A stretch of 6,292 nt of DNA from Gulosibacter sediminis (GCF_014904065.1 NZ_JACXJG010000009.1:46904-53195), one strand, 5' to 3'; positions 1-5,597 are shown, numbered from the stretch's first letter. Made by a program: numbers and translations. The notes: a model not told the origin generated them from the sequence alone.

Positions 1-1030
1 GAAGTCCGTCGCCTTCGACAAGACGGGCACGCTCACGACCGGGCGCCCCTCGCTCGAGCGCATTGACGCGGCGCCCGGCTTCAGCGCCGACGACGTGCTG
101 CGCCTCGCGGCATCGGCCGAGGTCTACTCGTCGCACGTGCTCGCGGGCGGCGTCATCGCCGCGGCGACCGAGCGCGGGCTCGAGCTCGCGAGTATCGCGC
201 AGGCTGAGGAGCTCGCGACCAAGGGCGTCGCGGCCATGCTTGCCGAGGATGCGCCGTGGCGCGGCGTCGTGCGCGTCGGCAAGCCGGCGTGGGTGCGCTC
301 GTTCGCGCCCGCCCTCGAGAACGCGTCGCTGAACGCCGGCGAGCTCGCGATCTACGTCGCCCTCGACGATGCGGTCGTCGGCACGCTCGTGATGCGCGAC
401 CAGGTACGGCCCGAGGCGGCCGAGACCGTCGCGAGCCTCGCATCCCTCGGCGTCGAGCGCCGGCTCATGGTGACCGGCGACGTCGCGGCAACGGCCGAGC
501 CCATCGCCGCGAGCCTCGGCATCGACGAGGTGCACGCTGAGTGCCGACCGCGCGACAAGGTCAAGATCGTCGCGGGCGTCGAGCCGCGGCCGCTGATCAT
601 GGTCGGTGACGGTCTCAACGACGCCCCGGTGCTCGCGGCAGCCGACATCGGCTTCGCGATGGGCGCGCGCGGCGCGACCGCGGCGAGCGAGTCGGCGGAT
701 GTGGTGAACCGCTTCGACTCGCTGGCGGGCGTCGCACACGCGGTGCGCATCGGCCGTGACACCGTGCGGATCGCGCTGCAGAGCGTCTGGCTCGGCATCG
801 TCATCAGCGTCGGGCTCATGCTCGTCGCTGCCTTTGGCCTGCTGCCTGCGCTCGCGGGCGCATGGCTACAGGAGCTCGTCGACCTCGTTGCGATCCTCGG
901 CGCCCTGCGCGCTATCGGGCCGCGCCTCGAGCGCGGCCGCAACATCGCGATGCCACGCGACGCGGAGGCAACCATGAGCGTTGCGGCAGATCACGCGCCG
1001 TCTACCGCTCATGAATCGCCCGAGCGCTAA
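1..1030 (+). CDS. Heavy-metal-type (P1B-like) P-type ATPase, C-terminal part, 5' end cut by window
   Basis: Reading from base 2, the fragment has 342 codons and ends in TAA. It opens on the phosphorylation motif DKTGT (17-31, the aspartate being the phosphorylated residue). TGD follows at 473-481, a lysine in PRDK at about 557, and the hinge motif GDGLNDAP at 605-628. Together these make the ATP-driven P and N domains. Two hydrophobic segments follow (about 770-910), with a QELVDLVAILGALR ending that resembles the last membrane helix of bacterial heavy-metal ATPases. The protein should pump a metal cation across the cytoplasmic membrane. The selectivity motif (CPC or similar) lies upstream of the window, so the metal cannot be named. 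The nucleotide-binding loop reads EVYSSHVLA (119-145): the E and H are kept with the usual spacing, but the usual HP is HV. A 30-residue hydrophilic tail ends the protein. Family assignment is firm; substrate is unknown. Confidence 0.93.
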   Translation, partial: KSVAFDKTGTLTTGRPSLERIDAAPGFSADDVLRLAASAEVYSSHVLAGGVIAAATERGLELASIAQAEELATKGVAAMLAEDAPWRGVVRVGKPAWVRSFAPALENASLNAGELAIYVALDDAVVGTLVMRDQVRPEAAETVASLASLGVERRLMVTGDVAATAEPIAASLGIDEVHAECRPRDKVKIVAGVEPRPLIMVGDGLNDAPVLAAADIGFAMGARGATAASESADVVNRFDSLAGVAHAVRIGRDTVRIALQSVWLGIVISVGLMLVAAFGLLPALAGAWLQELVDLVAILGALRAIGPRLERGRNIAMPRDAEATMSVAADHAPSTAHESPER

Positions 1031-1062
1031 TCCTTGGCCCCAGAAAACCAGCCACGGAAACG

Positions 1063-1091
1063 AAAAAAGCCCCGGGTGTCGAACCCGGGGC
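1063..1091 (-). terminator. Rho-independent terminator of the tRNA cluster, T-arm-like hairpin
   Basis: Read on the minus strand, a G/C-rich 9-bp stem (1069-1077 with 1083-1091) and a 5-base loop are followed by a run of six T (1063-1068). It lies 5 bases beyond the 3' end of tRNA-Phe, so it ends the tRNA transcript. The top of the hairpin can also be read as a stem with loop TTCGACA, which fits the T-arm consensus. The plus strand has no T run after the stem, so efficient termination of the P-type ATPase transcript here is not expected. Confidence 0.85.
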
Positions 1092-1096
1092 ATCTG

Positions 1097-1169
1097 TGGC
1101 TCCGACGGGCGTCGATCCCGTGACCTCTCGATTTTCAGTCGAACGCTCTACCAACTGAGCTACAGAGCC
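1097..1169 (-). tRNA. tRNA-Phe (GAA)
   Basis: The minus strand folds into a complete cloverleaf of 73 bases. The acceptor stem is GGCTCTG with CGGAGCC plus discriminator A. The D-arm is GCTCAGTTGGTAGAGC. The anticodon loop is CTGAAAA with anticodon GAA (1134-1136), and the T-stem is ACGGG with CCCGT. The 3' CCA is not encoded: the bases after the discriminator read CAG, so CCA must be added after transcription. The T-loop reads ATCGACG, with A rather than the near-universal T at position 54. This is the last gene of the Glu-Asp-Phe cluster and directly precedes the terminator. Confidence 0.97.
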
Positions 1170-1230
1170 AAAGCAGCTTTCGCCGCTGAGAGAAACGCCC
1201 TCATCTTTCGACAAGGGCGCCGCTTCTCCG

Positions 1231-1304
1231 CGACCCTGACGGGACTTGAACCCGCGACCTCCGCCGTGACAGGGCGGCACGCTAACCAACTGCGCTACAG
1301 GGCC
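1231..1304 (-). tRNA. tRNA-Asp (GTC)
   Basis: A 74-base cloverleaf on the minus strand. The acceptor stem is GGCCCTG with CAGGGTC (one G-T pair) and the discriminator is G, as expected for tRNA-Asp. The anticodon stem CCGCC/GGCGG encloses loop CTGTCAC with anticodon GTC (1268-1270). The T-arm is canonical, with TTCAA in the loop. CCA is not encoded. About 61 bases separate it from tRNA-Phe and 57 from tRNA-Glu. The Phe-side spacer can form a CGCCCT/AGGGCG hairpin (1196-1219), possibly relevant to precursor processing. Confidence 0.97.
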
Positions 1305-1361
1305 TCATATTGAATTTTTCAGACGGTTCAACCTAACAGCTTTTTCCCGGTGTCGCCACCG

Positions 1362-1434
1362 TGACCCCAACGGGATTCGAACCCGTGTTGCCGGCGTGAA
1401 AGGCCAGTGTCCTAGGCCACTAGACGATGGGGCC
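1362..1434 (-). tRNA. tRNA-Glu (TTC)
   Basis: A 73-base cloverleaf on the minus strand. The acceptor stem is GGCCCCA with TGGGGTC (one G-T pair) and the discriminator is A. The anticodon loop is CTTTCAC with anticodon TTC (1398-1400), and the T-loop is TTCGAAT. CCA is not encoded. It is the first gene of the cluster. Right after the discriminator the precursor can form a short hairpin with a GCGA tetraloop (1348-1361). The order Glu-Asp-Phe is a recurring actinobacterial arrangement; Mycobacterium tuberculosis has gluT-aspT-pheU. Confidence 0.97.
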
Positions 1435-1465
1435 GAAGCTGTATCGGCATGACCGCCGAAGAAAA

Positions 1466-1495
1466 ACCCTAGTGCACATTCACACACGAACGCAA
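1466..1495 (-). promoter_or_regulatory. Probable promoter of the tRNA Glu-Asp-Phe cluster
   Basis: On the minus strand a TAGGGT box (1466-1471) fits the actinobacterial -10 pattern TANNNT. A TTGCGT hexamer (1490-1495) lies 18 bases upstream as a possible -35. Transcription would start near 1459, about 25 bases before tRNA-Glu. A second TAGGGT at 1519-1524 lacks a well-spaced -35. This is pattern reading only; no start site has been mapped. Confidence 0.45.
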
Positions 1496-1610
1496 ATCGC
1501 ACGCTCCGAGCCGCCACGACCCTACGCCTACGACCCACGCATCCGCCGAAGCAACACTCGCGCGAATACCCGAAAACCACGCACGAACCGCGAAAACACG
1601 CGCATCCGGG

Positions 1611-1661
1611 GTTACAAATTCGTCACATAGCCACTAATGTGGCGGATGTTAACCGTGTGAC
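1611..1661 (+). promoter_or_regulatory. M23 gene control region with MtrA-like direct repeat and -10 box
   Basis: GTTACA (1611-1616) and GTCACA (1622-1627) form a direct repeat with a start-to-start distance of 11 bases, about one helical turn. The inverse hexamer TGTGAC follows at 1656-1661. A TAATGT box (1635-1640) fits a -10 element and would start transcription near 1647, leaving a leader of about 114 bases. Direct repeats of GTTAC/GTCAC hexamers are the type of site described for the actinobacterial response regulator MtrA. In Corynebacterium glutamicum MtrA controls cell-wall peptidase genes, including an M23-type one. The link is an inference from motif plus target gene; the regulator itself is outside the window. 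Confidence 0.45.
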
Positions 1662-1723
1662 ATGAGTGATCCTCTGCGACAAATGCCTAGCTCTGTGCAT
1701 GACCACGCCCGCACCCCAACCGA

Positions 1724-1755
1724 TTGCCCGCGCGTCTCGCGCAGCAAACGAAAGG
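1724..1755 (+). promoter_or_regulatory. Leader hairpin and ribosome binding site deciding the M23 start
   Basis: GAAAGG (1750-1755) stands 5 bases before the ATG at 1761 and is a good Shine-Dalgarno match. No such match precedes the in-frame ATG at 1662. Just upstream, TTGC...GCAA and GCGCG/CGCGC (1724-1747) can form a small hairpin with loop TCT that ends two bases before the ribosome binding site. It could tune access to that site, but this is speculative. Confidence 0.5.
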
Positions 1756-1760
1756 CATCA

Positions 1761-3176
1761 ATGTTTTCGTCCAAGACCTCCCGCCGGGCCCCCCGCGCCC
1801 GTGCGGGCCGGTCAGGGCTGGTAACCGGCGCGGCCGCACTACTCATCATCGGCCTCGTTGGCAACGGCGCGATTCCGGCCAACGCCAAGGACCTCGACGA
1901 CTACGCGACCTGGGACGACGTCATCTCGGCCCAGGACGACATCGACCAGCAGAACGCGCTGATCGACGAGATCAACGCCCAGATCGACCAACTCAACAGC
2001 GATGTCGCCGAGGCTGAGGTCGTCGCAGAAGAGGCGGGCAACGCCTACTCGGCCGCACAGGCCGCGTCGACCGAGCAGTCCGAGAAGGTCTACACGCTGC
2101 AGCAGCAGGCCGAGGAGGCCTCCGCCGAGGCCGACAAGGCCGAAACCGAGGCGGCGTCGTACGTCGCCGCCATCGCGAACCGCGTGCCGGTCGACCCGAC
2201 CGTCGAACTGCTCACAAACCCGAACGACGCCGACGGCTTCCTCATGGGCATGTCAACGCTCTCAAAGCTCGGCACCCAGAACGGCGCCGTCTACGAAAAC
2301 GCTATCTCGGCCCGCAACAACGCCGACCAGCTCGGCGAGCAGGCGCAGGTCGCCCTCGCGGAGCTCGAAACCCTCGAGGCGCAGGCGCAGTCGAACTACG
2401 ACGCGGCCGTCGACGCACAGCTCGACCTGCAGAACAAGCGCGACCAGAAGACCGAGAAGGGCTCCGAGCTCGAGGCGATGCTCGCCCCGCTGCAGGAGCA
2501 CCGCGACGTCGTCGAGGCCGACTACCAAGAGGGCGAGCGCCTGCGCGAAGAAGAGCGCAAGCGCATCGAAGCCGAGCAGAAGAAGGCCGCCGAAGAGGCT
2601 GCTGCAGCTGCCGCGGCCGCAGCAGCCGCAGCAGCCGCAGAGGCCGCAGCTGGCTACAACTCGGGTGGCGGAAGCAGCAGTGGCGGCAGCAGTGGCGGCA
2701 GCAGCAGTGGCAGCACGAGCACGCCCCCGGCCGAGAGCGGTGGCGCCTCCCCGAGCGCGAGCGGCTACGCGCCACCCCTCGGCTACAGCGCCTACATCTC
2801 GAGCAACTATGGCATGCGCCTGCACCCGGTGTACGGCTACTGGAAGCTCCACAACGGCACCGACTTCGTCGTCTCCGGTGGCACCTGCGGCGCCCCGATC
2901 TACGCGGTCTCGTCGGGCACCGTCACGTATGCGGCCTGGATGGACGGCTGGGGTAACCGCGTCGACATCCAGATGGACGACGGTAACACCACCGGCAACG
3001 CCCACATCATGCCCGGCGGCATCATGGTCTACCCCGGCCAGCGCGTCGCGGCCGGCCAGATCATCGCCTACGCCGGCACCACCGGTCCGTCGACCGGCTG
3101 CCACCTCCACTTTATGGTGAACAACGGCGCGAGCGACCCGCTGAGCTACCTCGCCTCCCACGGCATCTACTACTAG
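1761..3176 (+). CDS. Secreted coiled-coil M23 (LytM-type) peptidoglycan endopeptidase
   Basis: The 471-residue product should cleave peptide cross-links in peptidoglycan outside the membrane. Residues 1-42 are a signal peptide: an Arg-rich start, a hydrophobic core (about 20-38) and an AxA cleavage site (ANA, 40-42). Residues 43 to about 279 are charged and helical, a long coiled coil. It is broken near VPVDPTVELLTNPNDADGF, which resembles the turn in PcsB/EnvC-type hydrolase regulators. An alanine run (280-293) and a Gly/Ser/Pro-rich linker (about 298-335) lead to the catalytic domain (336-471). Zinc ligands fit H364 and D368 (HNGTD) and H450 (HLH, 448-450), with H415 (AHI) as the further active-site histidine. 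The enzyme therefore looks active. The coiled coil suggests control by a membrane partner such as FtsEX, as for EnvC and RipC; this is inferred. The start is set by GAAAGG at 1750-1755. Expression probably comes from the TAATGT promoter, and the gene is monocistronic. Confidence 0.9.
   Translation: MFSSKTSRRAPRARAGRSGLVTGAAALLIIGLVGNGAIPANAKDLDDYATWDDVISAQDDIDQQNALIDEINAQIDQLNSDVAEAEVVAEEAGNAYSAAQAASTEQSEKVYTLQQQAEEASAEADKAETEAASYVAAIANRVPVDPTVELLTNPNDADGFLMGMSTLSKLGTQNGAVYENAISARNNADQLGEQAQVALAELETLEAQAQSNYDAAVDAQLDLQNKRDQKTEKGSELEAMLAPLQEHRDVVEADYQEGERLREEERKRIEAEQKKAAEEAAAAAAAAAAAAAAEAAAGYNSGGGSSSGGSSGGSSSGSTSTPPAESGGASPSASGYAPPLGYSAYISSNYGMRLHPVYGYWKLHNGTDFVVSGGTCGAPIYAVSSGTVTYAAWMDGWGNRVDIQMDDGNTTGNAHIMPGGIMVYPGQRVAAGQIIAYAGTTGPSTGCHLHFMVNNGASDPLSYLASHGIYY
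2598..2711 (+). repeat. Low-complexity Ala codon run and Gly/Ser 12-base repeats inside the M23 gene
   Basis: Fourteen consecutive alanine codons (2598-2639), built mostly from GCA/GCC/GCT mixtures, are followed by a Gly/Ser linker. The linker contains two exact copies of the 12-base unit AGCAGTGGCGGC (2676-2687, 2688-2699) and a partial third. Such in-frame repeats can gain or lose units by slippage without shifting frame, changing the tether between coiled coil and catalytic domain. Confidence 0.8.
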
Positions 3177-3201
3177 ACCGAGCGAGGCCGCCGGCCAACA
3201 C

Positions 3202-3247
3202 AACGACGAGGGGCGCGCATCCAGCAGGATGCGCGCCCCTCGTCGTT
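3202..3247. terminator. Bidirectional terminator hairpin between M23 gene and ppa
   Basis: A perfect 21-bp inverted repeat (3202-3222 with 3227-3247) with loop AGCA lies between two converging stop codons (TAG ending at 3176, and TAG of ppa at 3264-3266). It has no clear T run on either side, but length and placement argue for a terminator serving both genes. The tip of the stem is GCATCC-AGCA-GGATGC. Confidence 0.8.
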
Positions 3248-3263
3248 CAGCTGGCTCAGCTAC

Positions 3264-3752
3264 CTACTCGGCCGGCTTGTAGGCCGCGAGCGAGCGCTCG
3301 ATGATCGCCTCGGCGTCGGCCGCCGAGCCCCACGAGTCGACCTTGACCCACTTGTTGGGCTCGAGGTCCTTGTAGTGCTCGAAGAAGTGCTTGAGCTGGT
3401 CGCGGGTGTTCTGCGGCGCATCCTCGAGCTCCTGGATGTGCGCGAAGCGCGGGTCCTTCGCCGGCACGCAGAGGATCTTGTCGTCCCCGCCCGCCTCGTC
3501 GGACATGTGCAGCACGCCCACGGGGCGCACCTTCAGGCCGATGCCCGGGTAGACGGGGTACTCGAGCAGCACGAGCGCGTCGAGCGGGTCGCCGTCGTCG
3601 GCGAGCGTGTGCTCGAAGTAGCCGTAGTCGACCGGGTAGACGAACGGGGTGAACAGCACGCGGTCGAGGTAGACGCGGCCGGTCTCGTGGTCGACCTCGT
3701 ACTTGTTGTGGCTGCCACGAGGAATCTCGATGACGACGTCGTAGGTGCTCAA
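3264..3752 (-). CDS. ppa: Inorganic pyrophosphatase, family I
   Basis: A cytoplasmic enzyme of 162 residues that hydrolyses pyrophosphate to phosphate, pulling nucleotide, tRNA-charging and polymer synthesis forward. The family I core is complete: [11 protein letters not shown] (9-19), the YPVDYGY segment (39-45), the metal-binding motif DGDPLD (53-58), GGDDK (88-92), and the C-terminal FFEHYKDLE and KWVKV blocks. Length is normal for a bacterial single-domain enzyme. Translation starts at TTG (3750-3752), supported by AGGAG at 3758-3762 five bases upstream. No other in-frame start would keep the N-terminal [12 protein letters not shown] block so close to the ribosome binding site. The gene is divergent from tilS and converges on the M23 gene. 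Confidence 0.97.
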   Translation of the reverse strand: MSTYDVVIEIPRGSHNKYEVDHETGRVYLDRVLFTPFVYPVDYGYFEHTLADDGDPLDALVLLEYPVYPGIGLKVRPVGVLHMSDEAGGDDKILCVPAKDPRFAHIQELEDAPQNTRDQLKHFFEHYKDLEPNKWVKVDSWGSAADAEAIIERSLAAYKPAE

Positions 3753-3797
3753 TTCTGCTCCTGGTGTGAAGGGGCGCCCGGGGGCGTTGACGGCACC

Positions 3798-3803
3798 AGA
3801 TTA
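3798..3803 (-). promoter_or_regulatory. Possible -10 box of ppa
   Basis: On the minus strand TAATCT fits TANNNT and would place the transcript start near 3791, about 40 bases before the TTG start codon. I see no convincing -35 at 16-19 bases. It lies in the 174-base divergent region (3753-3926) shared with tilS, which otherwise holds G/C-rich sequence without a recognisable gene. Confidence 0.35.
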
Positions 3804-3914
3804 CCGCCCGCGAGCGGCGCGAGCCCGAACATCGCGTGACCATTCGCATCCCGGCCCGGGGCCCACTTGCTGAGCGCGATCAGCACTTCCGTGCAATCAG
3901 CGGCCTCGCCCGAG

Positions 3915-3927
3915 TACGATTGGGGTG
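3915..3927 (+). promoter_or_regulatory. Leaderless-type promoter of tilS-hpt
   Basis: TACGAT (3915-3920) matches the TANNNT -10 pattern and is followed by six bases and then the GTG start codon at 3927. Transcription starting about seven bases after a -10 box would begin at the GTG itself, giving a leaderless mRNA. There is no Shine-Dalgarno sequence upstream to offer an alternative. No strong -35 is visible; the nearest is TGCAAT at 3892-3897. Confidence 0.55.
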
Positions 3928-4946
3928 TGACTGATCGACCCCGCCTCACCCCGCCGGTAGCCGATATTCGGCGCGCTGTGCGCAACTCGCTGCGCGGCGT
4001 CGCTGCCGAGGGTGACCTCGTGCTGGCTGCGCTGTCTGGCGGCCCCGACTCGCTCGCGCTCGCCGCGGGCCTCGCCTTCGAGGGCCCGAGGGCCGGGATG
4101 CGCGTGGGCGCGGTCATCGTCGACCACCAGCTGCAGCCCGGCTCGGACGAGCAGGCCGAGCGCGCGGCCGAGCAGGCGCGCGGCCTCGGCCTCGACCCGG
4201 TCGTGATCGAACGCATCGACGTCGTCGACGACGGTGCCGGCCCCGAGGCCTCGGCCCGCGCGGCCCGCTACGGCGCGATCGACCGCGTGCGCGAACAGCT
4301 CGGCGCATCCTACGTCGTGCTCGGACACACGCTCGACGACCAGGCTGAGACCGTGCTGCTCGGCCTCGCGCGCGGCTCGGGCGGCAAGTCGCTGCACGGC
4401 ATGGCCGTCGTCAACGGCCCGCTCGTGCGCCCGCTGCTCGGCATCCGCCGCGAAGAGACCAGCCAGGCGTGCGGCGACCAGGGCCTCGAGCCGTGGCACG
4501 ACCCGATGAACGACGACGAGCGCTTCAAGCGCGTGCGCATTCGCAAGAATGTGATGCCCGTGCTCGAGTCCGAGCTCGGCCCCGGCATCGCCGAGGCGCT
4601 CGCGCGCACCGCGACGACGCTCCGCGAAGACTCCGAGACCCTCGACGCCCTCGCACTCGAGTGGGCGCAGGAGATCGTCGACACCGATGCCGACGGTCGC
4701 GTCACGCTCGACGTCGGCGGCCTCGTGACTCAGCCCGCCGCGCTCCGCCAGCGCATCTGCCGCGCCGTCGCCGAGCAGGGCTTCGGTGTCTCGCTCTCGC
4801 GGGCGCACACCATGGCCGTCGCGGCGCTCGCCACCGAGTGGCGCGGACAGGGCCCCATTGACCTGCCGGGCATCCGCGTCGAACGCAGCGCCGGCCGCCT
4901 GTTTTTCGGCGTCGCCGAGCAGGGCGTCGACGACACCGAGCACTAA
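3927..4946 (+). CDS. tilS: tRNA(Ile)-lysidine synthase
   Basis: This 339-residue cytoplasmic enzyme uses ATP and lysine to convert C34 of the CAU-anticodon tRNA-Ile to lysidine, so that it reads AUA and not AUG. The N-type ATP pyrophosphatase loop SGGPDS sits at 37-42. VDHQL at 65-69 and GHTLDDQAET at 133-142 follow, then a LHGM block, RPLLGIRREE and a DPMNDDERFKRVRIRKNVMP segment, all typical of TilS. The length fits the short actinobacterial form without the long C-terminal domain of E. coli TilS. I chose GTG at 3927 because a -10 box ends six bases upstream. An in-frame TTG at 3867 would add 20 poorly conserved-looking residues and has no ribosome binding site. hpt follows after 21 bases, very probably in the same operon. 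Confidence 0.95.
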   Translation: MTDRPRLTPPVADIRRAVRNSLRGVAAEGDLVLAALSGGPDSLALAAGLAFEGPRAGMRVGAVIVDHQLQPGSDEQAERAAEQARGLGLDPVVIERIDVVDDGAGPEASARAARYGAIDRVREQLGASYVVLGHTLDDQAETVLLGLARGSGGKSLHGMAVVNGPLVRPLLGIRREETSQACGDQGLEPWHDPMNDDERFKRVRIRKNVMPVLESELGPGIAEALARTATTLREDSETLDALALEWAQEIVDTDADGRVTLDVGGLVTQPAALRQRICRAVAEQGFGVSLSRAHTMAVAALATEWRGQGPIDLPGIRVERSAGRLFFGVAEQGVDDTEH

Positions 4947-4967
4947 CGCCACCGCGAAAGGAACCAC

Positions 4968-5597
4968 GTGCGCGCATCCGACATTGAGGCCGACGTCCGC
5001 GAAGTCCTGCTGAGCCGCGAGGAAATCTCCGAGCGCATCGGCGAGTTGGCTCGTGACATCGAGGCCGACTACGCCGACCGCACTCCCCTGCTCGTCGGCG
5101 TGCTCAAAGGCGCCGTGATGGTCGTGAGCGACCTCGCACGCGAGCTGCGCATTGCGCTCGAGATGGACTGGATGGCCGTCTCCTCATATGGCTCCGGCAC
5201 CGTGTCGTCGGGTGTCGTGCGCATCCTCAAGGACCTGGACACCGACCTCACCGGTCGCGATGTACTCATCGTCGAAGACATCATCGACTCGGGCCTCACC
5301 CTGAGCTGGCTGCGCCAGAACCTCCAGTCGCGCGGCGCCGCCTCGGTCGAGATCTGCACGCTGCTGCGTAAGCCCTCGCGTCTCAAGGTCGACGTGCCCG
5401 TGCGCTACATCGGCTTCGATGTGCCGAACGAGTTCGTCGTCGGTTGCGGTCTCGACTACGACGAGCGCTACCGCAACCTCCACGACGTCGTCGTGCTGCG
5501 CCCGCACGTCTACGGCGCCGACGAGGCCGACGCCGCGGGCCCCGTTGAACCGGCCCGCAAGGTGTTCCGCCCGGGCCTCGAAGAACCCGCGCAGTAG
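4968..5597 (+). CDS. hpt: Hypoxanthine phosphoribosyltransferase
   Basis: A 209-residue purine salvage enzyme that joins hypoxanthine (and usually guanine) to PRPP, making IMP or GMP in the cytoplasm. LKGA (46-49) forms the pyrophosphate-binding loop, SSYGSGT follows, and the PRPP motif VLIVEDIIDSGLTL runs from residue 99. FVVGCGLDYDERYRNL (from about 156) is the purine-side segment seen in bacterial and human enzymes. The last 30 residues are an acidic and Pro-rich extension without a recognised domain. The GTG start at 4968 has GAAAGGA (4956-4962) five bases upstream. tilS-hpt adjacency is widely conserved. Here the gene is followed by a convergent acylphosphatase gene, whereas ftsH follows in many relatives. 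Confidence 0.96.
   Translation: MRASDIEADVREVLLSREEISERIGELARDIEADYADRTPLLVGVLKGAVMVVSDLARELRIALEMDWMAVSSYGSGTVSSGVVRILKDLDTDLTGRDVLIVEDIIDSGLTLSWLRQNLQSRGAASVEICTLLRKPSRLKVDVPVRYIGFDVPNEFVVGCGLDYDERYRNLHDVVVLRPHVYGADEADAAGPVEPARKVFRPGLEEPAQ

Larger units (their letters stand above)
1435..1760. other. Intergenic region between tRNA cluster and M23 gene
   Basis: This stretch of about 326 bases is visibly richer in A than the genes around it, and I find no convincing gene in it. It carries the tRNA promoter on the minus strand and the M23 control region on the plus strand. Between them are two neighbouring 20-base units starting with CGAAAAC (1571-1590 and 1591-1610) that share only part of their sequence. 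An ATG at 1662 is in frame with the M23 gene. The 33 codons from there include many that are rare elsewhere in this window (AGT, CCT, CGA, CAA), so I treat them as untranslated leader. Confidence 0.6.

Noticed and set aside
1097..1434. tRNA cluster as an integration site with att repeats
   Set aside because: I see no direct copy of a tRNA 3' end elsewhere in the window, and no integrase or phage gene. The T-arm-like terminator is too short to count as att.
1571..1610. Two 20-base units as a tandem repeat or CRISPR-like repeat
   Set aside because: Only about the first seven bases agree well, and there are just two units.
1611..1661. CRP/GlxR-type operator
   Set aside because: Those sites have TGTGA before TCACA with a 6-base gap. 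Here the half-sites are in the opposite order and 28 bases apart.
1662..1760. ATG at 1662 as the start of the M23 protein
   Set aside because: It has no ribosome binding site, its codons are unlike the rest of the gene, and it would place 33 polar residues before the signal peptide. The ATG at 1761 has GAAAGG at the right distance.
1640..1760. c-di-AMP (ydaO-type) riboswitch, which often precedes actinobacterial cell-wall hydrolase genes
   Set aside because: The leader lacks the conserved GGTTACC...GGGGGA and related core segments that I would expect; it is also short.
1761..1886. Twin-arginine (Tat) signal peptide, because of SRR near the start
   Set aside because: The residues after RR are APRAR, without the hydrophobic positions of the Tat motif; a Sec signal fits better.
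2262..3203. Long open frame antisense to the M23 gene
   Set aside because: Long antisense frames are expected opposite high-GC genes. The product is a low-complexity shadow without a start signal or domain.
3867..3926. TTG at 3867 as the start of tilS
   Set aside because: There is no ribosome binding site, the -10 box at 3915-3920 lies downstream of it, and TilS family proteins do not need the extra 20 residues.
3749..3926. Minus-strand ORF ending in TGA that overlaps the TTG start of ppa (TTGA), running back into tilS antisense
   Set aside because: Its third-position G/C share (about 78% over the last 55 codons, counted by eye) seems lower than in the neighbouring genes, no start has a ribosome binding site, and I recognise no family. 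A small leader peptide is not fully excluded.
3897..4967. Long open frame antisense to tilS
   Set aside because: It is the mirror of tilS codon bias; the plus-strand frame has all TilS motifs.
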